Shown here: positions 6,851 to 14,740 of the stretch, piece after piece | How the letters are laid out: every line of letters begins with the position of its first letter | Position numbering within the stretch: the stretch's first letter is position 1 | Assembly: GCA_947499175.1 (NCBI GenBank) | Contig: CANMNU010000024.1 | Span: forward strand, 1 to 14,889 | Direction: 5' to 3' | Length of the DNA: 14,889 nt | DNA from: Alphaproteobacteria bacterium | GTDB taxonomy: Bacteria > Pseudomonadota > Alphaproteobacteria > Paracaedibacterales > CAITNM01 | Notes under the pieces: model-generated | The model's input: the letters and a program-made list of their open reading frames with translations, nothing else | Told to the model about the DNA's origin: nothing | Databases searched by the model: none | Made by a program: the position numbers and the translations under genes

Positions 6851-7921
6851 ATGAAAATGGTAGTTAAAGTTGGTACACAAAGCATTCTATCAGAACAAGG
6901 AACGCCACTTGAATCAGTCATCGCCTCAATAGTAGATCAAATAGCAAGTTTACAAAAAAACAAACATAAAATAGCCCTAGTAAGCTCAGGTGCTGTGAGT
7001 TTTGGAAGAAATATTGCGCGCAAGGTCTTTGGTAAAGAATATGGATCTTCCCTTGCAGATAAGCAAGTTATGGCATCATTAGGACAGCACGCATTAATAC
7101 ATATTTATTCGCAAATGTTTGAAAAGCATAATATTGTGGCGTCTCAACTTTTACTAACTAAACAAGACTTTAATACCAGAAAGCACTACCTAAATATTTC
7201 AAGATTAATTACAGAAGTTTTGAGAAATGGTAACATTATCCCCATCATTAACGAAAATGATAGCGTTTCAGTTGAAGAACTTATGTTTACTGATAACGAC
7301 GAACTAGCTGGTCTTATAGCCTCTCAAATAAATGCTGACAAACTCATAATTCTAAGTAACATTGAGGGGGTTTATACCGGCCATCCAAGTGAACCAAACG
7401 CTAGGCTAATTGATACTATGGATCCAGAAAATAACTGGATTAATGTATCAAGCGAGAAAAGTACCCATGGTAGAGGTGGTATGATTAGTAAACTTAGCAC
7501 GGCACGTAAAATGTCAAAATTAGGGATAGTTACTCACATAGCATCAGTTAACCAACCTAATGTTATTACTAGGTTAGCTTCGGGTGAACAGGTTGGCACT
7601 ATGATTGTTGCTTCAAAAAAGAAATCTAATATAAAAAGATGGGTTGCTTATAGTGATCAACAAAAAAATGGAAAAATAATAATTAACAGTTGTTTGCATG
7701 AAATTTTAAAAGAAAATAAGCGGGTTATAAGCATATTGCCTGTGGGTATAGAGTCTTGCAGTGGTAATTTTTTAAAAGGTGATATTATAGAAATTGCTAC
7801 CAACAATCAAAAGGTTTTAGGAATAGGTGTTGCTAGTTATGATTTTAAAAAGTTAGAAGATTATATAGGAAAGAAAGGTAAGCCTGATTTTATTCACTAC
7901 GACCACTTACATATTTTTTAG
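6851..7921 (+). CDS. proB: Glutamate 5-kinase ProB
   Basis: ProB phosphorylates glutamate with ATP to glutamate 5-phosphate, the first committed and proline-inhibited step of proline synthesis in the cytoplasm. The 356-residue protein has an amino-acid kinase domain (about 1-255) and a C-terminal PUA domain (about 262-350), the bacterial E. coli-type arrangement. Motifs: KVGT (6-9), SSGAV (45-49), PIINENDSVS (131-140), FTDNDELA (146-153), THGRGGM (195-201), and GNFLKGDIIEI in the PUA part. The start was chosen by the GAGGAG site. Eight of 11 arginines are AGA/AGG, in contrast to the CGN-rich genes before it, suggesting a different origin. proA follows after nine bases. Confidence 0.95.
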   Translation: MKMVVKVGTQSILSEQGTPLESVIASIVDQIASLQKNKHKIALVSSGAVSFGRNIARKVFGKEYGSSLADKQVMASLGQHALIHIYSQMFEKHNIVASQLLLTKQDFNTRKHYLNISRLITEVLRNGNIIPIINENDSVSVEELMFTDNDELAGLIASQINADKLIILSNIEGVYTGHPSEPNARLIDTMDPENNWINVSSEKSTHGRGGMISKLSTARKMSKLGIVTHIASVNQPNVITRLASGEQVGTMIVASKKKSNIKRWVAYSDQQKNGKIIINSCLHEILKENKRVISILPVGIESCSGNFLKGDIIEIATNNQKVLGIGVASYDFKKLEDYIGKKGKPDFIHYDHLHIF

Positions 7922-7930
7922 AAAGATTTT

Positions 7931-9178
7931 ATGAGCATTCTTGAATATCTTAAAAAAACTAAAATTGCCAGTTACGATCTTGCTATTTTGAGTGAAGATA
8001 AACGCAACACAGTACTTACTTCATTAGCTGAAGTTTTGCTGAATTCATGTGATAAAATTCTTGATGCAAATGCTAAAGATTTAGCAAAAATAGATAAACA
8101 TAATCCGCAATATGATAGGTTGCAATTAACCGAAAGTAGAGTAAAAGCAATTTCAGATGACATAAAAAATGTCACGTTGCTACCTTTTCCGATTTTTAAA
8201 AATTTAGAAAATAAAATTATGCCAAATGGCTTAGAAATAGAAAAAGTATCAGTGCCTTTGGGGGTAATAGGTATTATTTATGAAGCAAGGCCAAATGTAA
8301 CGATTGATGCTTTTTGCCTATGCTTTAAAAGTGGTAATGCTGTTGTTTTAAAGGGTGGTAAAGAAGCTTATCATAGCAATTCTATTTTTGTGGATATTAT
8401 ACAAAATTGCTTAAAAGAGCATGGTGTAGATGTGAATGCTGTCTACCTATTCCCACCCAGCAGGGAAGAAACAAACATTTTGCTTCAGGCAAATGGTTTA
8501 GTAGATGTATGCATTCCAAGAGGAAGCCAATCGCTTATAAATTTTGTAAGACAAAACGCAAAAATTCCTGTAGTAGAAACCGGTGCTGGCATTGTGCACA
8601 CTTATTTTGACGTAAATGGAGACATTAAAAAAGGGCGAGATATTATAAGTAATGCCAAAACTAGAAGGGTAAGCGTGTGTAATACCTTGGACTGCCTATT
8701 AATTCATAAAGAACGCATTAACGATTTATATTATTTAATTGAACCTTTGCAAAATCACAATGTAGAAATTTTTGCCGATGCAAAATCATATGAAATGCTT
8801 AAACCTGATTATAACTTGGAACTGCTGCATCAAGCTAAAGAGGATGACTTTGGAACAGAATTTTTGTCATATAAGCTAGCTGTCAAAGTTGTAGAGTCAA
8901 TAAATGAAGCTGTACAGCATATTATGCATTACACTTCCGGCCATAGTGAGGCAATCATTACAGAGGATGTTAAAATCGCGAATCGGTTTATTGATAAAAT
9001 TGATGCAGCCGTGGTGTATGTTAACGCTTCAACAGCTTTTACAGATGGAGGGCAATTTGGCATGGGGGCAGAAATTGGAATTAGCACCCAAAAACTGCAT
9101 GTGCGTGGACCTATGGGCTTAGAGGCATTAACTAGTTACAAGTGGATTGTGCGTGGCAACGGTCAAATAAGAGCCTAG
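7931..9178 (+). CDS. proA: Gamma-glutamyl phosphate reductase ProA
   Basis: ProA reduces glutamate 5-phosphate to glutamate 5-semialdehyde with NADPH; the product cyclises and ProC (not in this window) makes proline. The 415-residue protein is full length (E. coli 417). Family signatures: GVIGIIYEARPNVTID (111-126), LKGGKEA (140-146), IPRGSQSLI (195-203), VVETGAGIVH (214-223), and the catalytic cysteine Cys250 in NAKTRRVSVCNT. The C-terminal FTDGGQFGMGAEIGIS and KLHVRGPMGLEAL blocks are also present. It is a member of the aldehyde dehydrogenase superfamily and works as a channelled pair with ProB. Nine of 15 arginines are AGA/AGG, like proB. No clear terminator follows. Confidence 0.97.
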   Translation: MSILEYLKKTKIASYDLAILSEDKRNTVLTSLAEVLLNSCDKILDANAKDLAKIDKHNPQYDRLQLTESRVKAISDDIKNVTLLPFPIFKNLENKIMPNGLEIEKVSVPLGVIGIIYEARPNVTIDAFCLCFKSGNAVVLKGGKEAYHSNSIFVDIIQNCLKEHGVDVNAVYLFPPSREETNILLQANGLVDVCIPRGSQSLINFVRQNAKIPVVETGAGIVHTYFDVNGDIKKGRDIISNAKTRRVSVCNTLDCLLIHKERINDLYYLIEPLQNHNVEIFADAKSYEMLKPDYNLELLHQAKEDDFGTEFLSYKLAVKVVESINEAVQHIMHYTSGHSEAIITEDVKIANRFIDKIDAAVVYVNASTAFTDGGQFGMGAEIGISTQKLHVRGPMGLEALTSYKWIVRGNGQIRA

Positions 9179-9512
9179 TGTTTGAGCTTTGTTCGGGAGC
9201 CCACACAATATTTGAGAAGTGTATTAGTCTGAAAAATCGATTGAAAAACTTAAATTATTAAAGAGTTGCGTATAAATTGTATGTCTTCAGTGAAGGTAGT
9301 ACCGAAAATGTGATTTTGGCAATAGAAATGTTTTAATCATAAAAGGATTTTCAAATTTTTAATACCGTCTAAAATTTCAAAATGCTTTTATATAGTTCAA
9401 AAACTAATTTCTACATTACTCTTATTTGTATTGTTTTACTAAAAAACATAAATATAATATCTTATATCACTTTACTACATTTTAAGTGGCAGGTTTCGCA
9501 TTAACCTTAACA
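9179..9512. other. Convergent intergenic region, nothing identified
   Basis: This AT-rich spacer separates the ends of proA and the minus-strand gene at 9513-9908. I see no ORF, tRNA or strong terminator; a weak imperfect hairpin (GTGT...ACAC around 9180-9208) lies just after proA. Confidence 0.5.
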
Positions 9513-9908
9513 CTAGGCCTTTTTTTGTAGTAATGATTCTATAGAAGAAAAGTAAGAAAAACGTGGAACTTTTCTGCCCTCTATTTCTATTTCTTCCAAA
9601 AACATTGCAAGTGGCCTAATCCATATTTGATAATCTCCGTATAAAGCTTGATATCGTGCATGCACTTCTTGAGTTTCTGTATGCCTACAAGTATCCAATA
9701 GCTGATAAAAACTACCTTTGTAGTGCTGATAAACACCCAGATTTACTTCTCTCCCCCTATAAACTATTTTAGTGTCTTTAATTGTTTTACTAGCTAAAAA
9801 TTTTCTGTATAAACCTGACGCCTCTTCAATTAATGAAGACCTACCCACTGCGGTAATCTGATAGTTAAAGCAAAAGGTAAAAAGAAAAATCCAAAGCAGC
9901 TTTACCAT
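9513..9908 (-). CDS. Small exported protein of unknown function
   Basis: A 131-residue protein with a signal peptide (MVKLLWIFLFTFCFNYQITAVG, cleavage near 20-22). The remainder is soluble, rich in aromatic residues (YRKFL, YRGREVNLGVYQHYKGSFYQ, YQALYGDYQIWIRPLAMFLEE) and ends in a lysine-rich tail. It has no recognised family and no membrane segment after the signal peptide. It lies 104 bases downstream of the NB-ARC gene on the same strand but has its own promoter, so it need not be co-transcribed. It could be periplasmic or secreted. Confidence 0.65.
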   Translation of the reverse strand: MVKLLWIFLFTFCFNYQITAVGRSSLIEEASGLYRKFLASKTIKDTKIVYRGREVNLGVYQHYKGSFYQLLDTCRHTETQEVHARYQALYGDYQIWIRPLAMFLEEIEIEGRKVPRFSYFSSIESLLQKKA

Positions 9909-9941
9909 TTAATATCTCATATTAATGTATTCCTGATTGAC

Positions 9942-9970
9942 TTAATAATTGCTTTTTTCATCTGTGTCAA
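9942..9970 (-). promoter_or_regulatory. Sigma70-type promoter for the gene at 9513-9908
   Basis: Read on the minus strand, TTGACA (9970-9965, perfect) is followed by a 17-base spacer and TATTAA (9947-9942, 4/6). The start of transcription would be near 9935, about 27 bases before the ATG. Directly upstream of the -35, at 9981-9971, is TATAGTTATTA, the motif shared with the IS630 end. Confidence 0.5.
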
Positions 9971-10012
9971 TAATAACTATAGCTTCAAAAAATTTTGTAA
10001 ATCTCACATAAA

Positions 10013-13000
10013 TTATTTGAAAGGGTATCCAAATTTTGATCCTGCTATATAGTATCCCCTCTGCTGCATATTTCTTATTTTTTGCTGTATCCTCATAGAG
10101 TGATACGAGAGTGGATTAAAATACAATTTAATAACTTCTAAAGACCTTAATAAGTAATCTATTGCCTTATCATGGCATAATTTGGCATCTACATAGTTAA
10201 ACGAATCGAAACAATTTAAATATTTTTTCTCATAAAGATTAGATAGACTTTCAAAAGCCATGTACTTGTTAGGATGATTAATTTCCTCAAAAATATCCAA
10301 TGCCTTTCTAATTAAAAACTCGGCGATAAATAACTGATTTTTTTGAATATATAAATTACCAAGGGTGTTTAATACTTGACCTATTTTAATGTGAGGTTTT
10401 TTACCATAATTTTTCTCATAAATTTTAAGGCTATTTTCTAGACACTGTTTAGACTTATCATACATCACCAAATCAAGATAAGTCCTACCCAAATATTCTA
10501 AAGCTATACCTATTGCTACATGATTTTCTGCTAAATTAGCCTCATATATCATAAAACCCTTTTCAAGCAAATCTTGAGACTCTTCCAACCTCCCAATAAT
10601 TCTATAAATTTCACCTAAATATATAGATGTCCACGCATAGTCAACGTGTTCTGTAGAAATATTATTTTTTTGCAAAAGCATAATGCTATTTTCAATCATT
10701 TCCTTAGCTTTTTGATATTGCCCAATATCTCGGTAGAGATTTCCTAAATAGACAAGCATTGAAGACATTTCAAGATCCTCACTAGAAAAATACTCTTTAT
10801 GAAGCATAAGTCCTTTTTTCATTAACACTAGAGCTTGTCTATAGTACCCTTTGTCTTGATAAACATGTCCGAGCTGATACAAGTTTTTGATAATTCCTGA
10901 GCGTTTCTCAGGAAGATTTTTTTGATAAATTGCCAAACTTTCTTTTAACAAATCTTCTGATTTTCCGTATTCTCCTAGATTTCTATTTACTTGACCCAAA
11001 TATACTAGCGTCTTACAAATTTTTAAATAATCATTGGAAAAACGTTGTCGATAGATAGCTAAACTCTGTTCTAACAATTGCTTCGCCTCTTCATAACCTG
11101 TTATTTCCCGACTAATAATACCTAGGTACATTAAGGCTTGAGCCATTTTTAGATAATTTTTGTTATCGCACTTATTAAGTTGCTTCATACTTTCTTTAAG
11201 AATAGACCGCGCTTTTACATAATCTAAAAGCAGATAATATATAGTTCCTAGTTCTATTCCAATGTATGCTTTTATTGAGTCATTTACAGTACTGTGACTC
11301 AAAAATTTTTCACAGTGATTAAGTAAAATTTTCATCTTTGACATGTTTTCTTCATTAGTGACACTAGCCAAATACTTTTCAAAGCTAGTATCTACTTTTT
11401 GAATTAAATTATCTTTGTCCTCTAATTTTAAATCATTTAGAAGAAATTCTAACCCCATTTGCTGAGTACTGCGATGTAGAGAAAAAGTTTTCCCATATGC
11501 ATTTTTCTCGTTATAATCACTGGTTACCAATGAGTACTTTCTTAAACTGTGCAAAAAATTTTCAGTTAAAGTTTTGTTTTTATAAAAATCCAAAATCTCT
11601 TCTGGGATATCTTGCGAATCCAGTAAACAAATGTACAAAAGTAAATCTACAAAATTTGGTTTTTTTTCTATAATTTTTCTAAAAGATAACGAAATTATAC
11701 CATAACGTGTTTTATTATAATTAATCACCCCCCCTAGTAATTCAGCCTCAGCTTTTGAAAACTTCAAATTATCCTGGGATATTCTTTCCAGGTACTCTTT
11801 CAAACCAATTCCGGTGTTTTTAATATAATAAGCAGCTACCGAAACATCCAAAGGAAAGGCAGGAATATGTTTTAAAAATTGTTGGAGATTGTACTTAACC
11901 TCTTTTGCTAAACTATCTAGTTCCTTATTGTAAAAAATTTTACAGTAAAGAGTTAACGCTTCCTGATCATTTAACTCTCCTAACTCAATCACATTTTCCG
12001 GTCTTATATGCGCTGTTTTTGCAATATTACCGTCTCTGGTGGTCAAAATTACCTTACCGTTACCCCAGACCAATGCATCATCAGGCAAATATTCTTTAAT
12101 TTTTAAAAAATTTTCAATGTTATCGTAAATCAATAGCCATGAAGATGCTTGTTTTAGAAAGTTTTTTACAAATATAAATATTTGTTTTTCTTTTTGTTCA
12201 GGATTTTGTACGGCTTGAATAAGCTCCAGCTCACTTTTTTGCTCTTTTGTCTGAGCAAGTGAAAGCGCTAGGTCGTTGAAAGAATTGATTAAGCTATCCT
12301 TTGTTTCAGCATTAATTTCCCAAACAATCGGAAAACTCTGAAAATGGGCATAGTAACGTGCTAAAGTTGTCTTGCCTACTCCACCCATACCTGTGATTCC
12401 TACTAAGGCAATAGTTTTTATTTCATCTCCTTTTTTATCTTCACTATTTGTTGAGTTTGCTAGCTTTTCACCGATATCACTTATTAATTTTGGGCGTTTT
12501 AGCAAAGTATTTTCCACAGGAATAACTAAAGAAGACCTTATTGGTTGTATCAAAGATTTAGTCATTATAGATTTTTCCGATGTAAAGAAATAACTTTTTA
12601 AAAAAGGAAACAACATTAAGGAAGAAGTTATGCAAAGAAAAACACCAATCATTTGTTGTTTTGTACCTTGTTTAATAAGATAGCGCTGTAATGATAAAAT
12701 TACCGATTCGCGAGATTCATCGTGCATCAAAGATTTCTGGAACAAAGGCTTTTTAAATGTATTAAATTTCACCAACAAATTATCAACATTTAAAGATGGC
12801 CAAATTTCTTTTGCCAGACACAAAAAATTAGAGTAATAATTTTTTCTCTGGGCAAAATATACGTACCTTTTCACTAAAATGTTTGAAGGAACATTTGTAC
12901 CAAAAAAAAGCAAAATAGTCTCAAGAAATGGATTATTTATCTGCTTTTTGATATTTGCTAGAATCAAGGCAACGTATTCTTCAGGTGCTTCCCTTTGAGA

Positions 13001-13543
13001 AACCATGTACAAACATAATGCGATTGGATAATTTATCTTCTGCAAATCCAACTTCATATTATTTGTATCAACATACTCTTCTTTTTTAATAGCAATAATT
13101 TTTTTTATACCCAGTGTTAGAAGATGAATTTTTAGCTTCATCAAAACCTCAAGATGAGATTTTTTGTGTTGGCTATAAACTATTAAACAACTTCTTATGT
13201 TTTTCTTATCAATAGTACCATCTATTTCTCCTAAGCAATTTTTAAAAATGCTTTCTTGTGCCAAGCTATTTTTGTAAAAATCCGTAAACACACCTTTTTG
13301 ATGCGATTGCTCAATCCAACCAACTACTTGCTCCACAGAACTACACCCTAGCTTTTTAAAAATACTTTCAAATTGAGTTTGTAAGGTTTGCTCTGTAATC
13401 AGTAAAGTATTAGACAGTTCATAACTAGAAACTTGTCCATGCGCAAAATACGATAAAATTAGAACTTCACTGTAGGTAAAATTAATACCATTAATTGATT
13501 CAAGAATATTATTAGCAAAAAATACAGGATACTGCAATGGCAC
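10013..13543 (-). CDS. Membrane-anchored LuxR-HTH / NB-ARC / TPR protein (STAND-type)
   Basis: A 1176-residue signal-transducing ATPase. Domains in order: a diverged LuxR-type helix-turn-helix (about 19-80, with FTYSEVLILSYFAHG and TEQTLQTQFESIFKKLG); an alpha/beta region (116-251) of no clear family; one hydrophobic span (297-317); and NB-ARC with Walker A GITGMGGVGKTT (382-393), Walker B LLIYDN (470-475), TTRD (501-504), a GLPL-like PAFPLDV (561-567) and an MHD-like SLHR (688-691). Then come nine TPRs (about 756-1151), seven at exact 42-residue spacing, as in kinesin-light-chain type repeats. Such proteins oligomerise on ligand sensing by the TPRs. The N-terminal HTH is opposite to MalT/LAL regulators, which carry it C-terminally. 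Start: GTG at 13543 with GAGG seven bases upstream; a GTG at 13570 would add nine residues without such a site. The role could be regulation, host interaction or phage defence. Confidence 0.85.
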   Translation of the reverse strand: MPLQYPVFFANNILESINGINFTYSEVLILSYFAHGQVSSYELSNTLLITEQTLQTQFESIFKKLGCSSVEQVVGWIEQSHQKGVFTDFYKNSLAQESIFKNCLGEIDGTIDKKNIRSCLIVYSQHKKSHLEVLMKLKIHLLTLGIKKIIAIKKEEYVDTNNMKLDLQKINYPIALCLYMVSQREAPEEYVALILANIKKQINNPFLETILLFFGTNVPSNILVKRYVYFAQRKNYYSNFLCLAKEIWPSLNVDNLLVKFNTFKKPLFQKSLMHDESRESVILSLQRYLIKQGTKQQMIGVFLCITSSLMLFPFLKSYFFTSEKSIMTKSLIQPIRSSLVIPVENTLLKRPKLISDIGEKLANSTNSEDKKGDEIKTIALVGITGMGGVGKTTLARYYAHFQSFPIVWEINAETKDSLINSFNDLALSLAQTKEQKSELELIQAVQNPEQKEKQIFIFVKNFLKQASSWLLIYDNIENFLKIKEYLPDDALVWGNGKVILTTRDGNIAKTAHIRPENVIELGELNDQEALTLYCKIFYNKELDSLAKEVKYNLQQFLKHIPAFPLDVSVAAYYIKNTGIGLKEYLERISQDNLKFSKAEAELLGGVINYNKTRYGIISLSFRKIIEKKPNFVDLLLYICLLDSQDIPEEILDFYKNKTLTENFLHSLRKYSLVTSDYNEKNAYGKTFSLHRSTQQMGLEFLLNDLKLEDKDNLIQKVDTSFEKYLASVTNEENMSKMKILLNHCEKFLSHSTVNDSIKAYIGIELGTIYYLLLDYVKARSILKESMKQLNKCDNKNYLKMAQALMYLGIISREITGYEEAKQLLEQSLAIYRQRFSNDYLKICKTLVYLGQVNRNLGEYGKSEDLLKESLAIYQKNLPEKRSGIIKNLYQLGHVYQDKGYYRQALVLMKKGLMLHKEYFSSEDLEMSSMLVYLGNLYRDIGQYQKAKEMIENSIMLLQKNNISTEHVDYAWTSIYLGEIYRIIGRLEESQDLLEKGFMIYEANLAENHVAIGIALEYLGRTYLDLVMYDKSKQCLENSLKIYEKNYGKKPHIKIGQVLNTLGNLYIQKNQLFIAEFLIRKALDIFEEINHPNKYMAFESLSNLYEKKYLNCFDSFNYVDAKLCHDKAIDYLLRSLEVIKLYFNPLSYHSMRIQQKIRNMQQRGYYIAGSKFGYPFK

Positions 13544-13550
13544 GCTATCA

Positions 13551-13554
13551 CCTC
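13551..13554 (-). promoter_or_regulatory. Ribosome binding site deciding the NB-ARC protein start
   Basis: GAGG on the minus strand, seven bases before the GTG at 13543. It supports this GTG over the in-frame GTG at 13570, whose nearest purine-rich site (AGGTAG) is 12 bases away. Confidence 0.5.
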
Positions 13555-13570
13555 TTAGTTTTTTAAACAC

Positions 13571-14230
13571 ATTAAATTAGAACTACCTAACAATAATTTT
13601 TCCGTGCTGCAATATGCCAGTTTTGGCAATTAAACCAAACATGAATAAATTTCACATTACGAACACTAATAAAAACACTGGCCTGCTAGACCTACCACCC
13701 TCCACCTTTTATCCATGATTTCGTCTAGAAAAATCACTCACTACCACACAGCTATTTAGCTTATTTATTGTAAAATTTCATAGGTGAAAACAAAAATAAT
13801 TTGACGCTTTTTCTAAATTTTGAAACGCAAGATCACCAAAAAACTAACAAATTGAAAGATCGCTGCTTTGACTACAAAGTCCTTTCTTGGAACACTGTTA
13901 CAGTAAGCGGAATGGCTTCTTAGTGCACTATAAAATACTCCTTTTTCAACCATGACCTTTAAAGCAAAAATACTGGGGGCTATATGACTGCTGTAACTCT
14001 TGAATGAGATTTTTGGAAACAATTATGTATAACCTTACACATCACTCTACAGATAAGATGCCTATAACCGATTTTTAAACAGGCGTAATGTGCTTGAGAT
14101 AGTGATTTATTGGTGGAACATTTGGCACTAAGTTATGAAAAATTATAACTTAGCGCTTGGTGCGAAGTGGTAGGTATTGATTTTAGTTTTAATTACGATT
14201 ATACAAAGGCTACACTTTGAGTGTATGGGC
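13571..14230. other. 660-bp intergenic region without a credible gene
   Basis: It carries the presumed promoter of the NB-ARC gene (no clear -35/-10 pair seen) and a small inverted repeat TGCCA-GTTT-TGGCA (13615-13628). A 69-codon minus-strand frame (13813-14022, TTG start) has no ribosome site or recognisable domain. The hairpin at 14125-14156 is the strongest structure. The region could be a graveyard of decayed genes. Confidence 0.5.
14125..14156. repeat. Inverted repeat, 12-bp arms with one mismatch
   Basis: GCACTAAGTTAT (14125-14136) and ATAACTTAGCGC (14145-14156) pair at 11 of 12 positions around an 8-base loop. No T-tract follows on either strand, so it is a poor factor-independent terminator. 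It may be an operator, an RNA hairpin or a mobile-element relic. Confidence 0.5.
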
Positions 14231-14231
14231 C
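14208..14231 (-). terminator. Weak hairpin at the 3' end of the gene at 14231-14626
   Basis: On the minus strand, TACACT-CAA-AGTGTA forms a perfect 6-bp stem that GGC/GCC extends past a three-base bulge. It is followed only by TTTG, and it begins at the stop codon, so terminator activity is uncertain. Confidence 0.3.
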
Positions 14232-14626
14232 TACTTTTTTAGAAACTCGGCAAGCTCAGGAGGTTGAGTTTTAATGATTTGAGTTGCTCTCTTAAGCTCA
14301 TCAAAAAACTGTTCTGCTGTCATCTCTCTTCCTAGGTTAAGTGCACAAAGGGGCGTCCAATCGTCAATGCCTGATGTTGGAGAAAAACTAAACTTAGTAT
14401 CAGAGAGCACGTTAGGCGGAGAAAAAGCTCTTTCATGAGTAATCAAAAGGGCCTCAGGTAAATGATAAAAAACTGGTCCTTCTTTAGTTACAAAGCGTCC
14501 ATACCATTTACTTGATACATAAATAGGTTTAATTACGCCTTCAGTTCTATCTGTATCTGCAGCAAAGTTTGCTGTCGTCATGATTATAGCGATTAGTGTT
14601 AAAAGTAAAATATTTGTAAAATTCAT
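14231..14626 (-). CDS. Small exported protein of unknown function
   Basis: A 131-residue protein with a signal peptide (MNFTNILLLTLIAIIMTTANFAA, cleavage near 22-23). The rest is soluble, with KWYGRFVTKEGPVFYHLPEA in the middle, a SFSPTSGIDDWTPLC segment and a charged helix MTAEQFFDELKRATQII before the C-terminal EFLKK. No family is recognised. AAGGA lies eight bases before the ATG (14639-14635), supporting the start. It resembles the other exported proteins in this window only in size and signal peptide, not in sequence. An IS630 end lies about 115 bases upstream and may supply or disturb its regulation. Confidence 0.65.
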   Translation of the reverse strand: MNFTNILLLTLIAIIMTTANFAADTDRTEGVIKPIYVSSKWYGRFVTKEGPVFYHLPEALLITHERAFSPPNVLSDTKFSFSPTSGIDDWTPLCALNLGREMTAEQFFDELKRATQIIKTQPPELAEFLKK

Positions 14627-14663
14627 GTCTTAAATCCTTTAAGAAAAATATTGCATATAGATT

Positions 14664-14695
14664 ATTTTATTTGCACAAACCACGTATATTGTCAA
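14664..14695 (-). promoter_or_regulatory. Candidate promoter for the gene at 14231-14626
   Basis: A perfect TTGACA lies at 14695-14690 on the minus strand. The -10 is poor: TAAAAT (14669-14664) has a long 20-base spacer, and AAATAA at 17 bases is a weak match. Confidence 0.3.
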
Positions 14696-14740
14696 TATAA
14701 ATGAGTCTACTCTGCAGGGACACATCATGAAAAAAATAAT

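Noticed and set aside
9195..9210. TTCGGGAGCCC sequence after proA, considered as a tRNA T-arm or terminator
   Set aside because: No acceptor stem, anticodon arm or CCA context fits, and the GGG/CCC pair leaves too small a loop for a hairpin.
13615..13628. TGCCA-GTTT-TGGCA as an operator for the NB-ARC gene
   Set aside because: Five-base arms are easily found by chance and no second copy is seen.
13813..14022. 69-codon minus-strand ORF in the gap upstream of the NB-ARC gene
   Set aside because: TTG start, no ribosome site, no recognisable domain, and composition like its noncoding surroundings.
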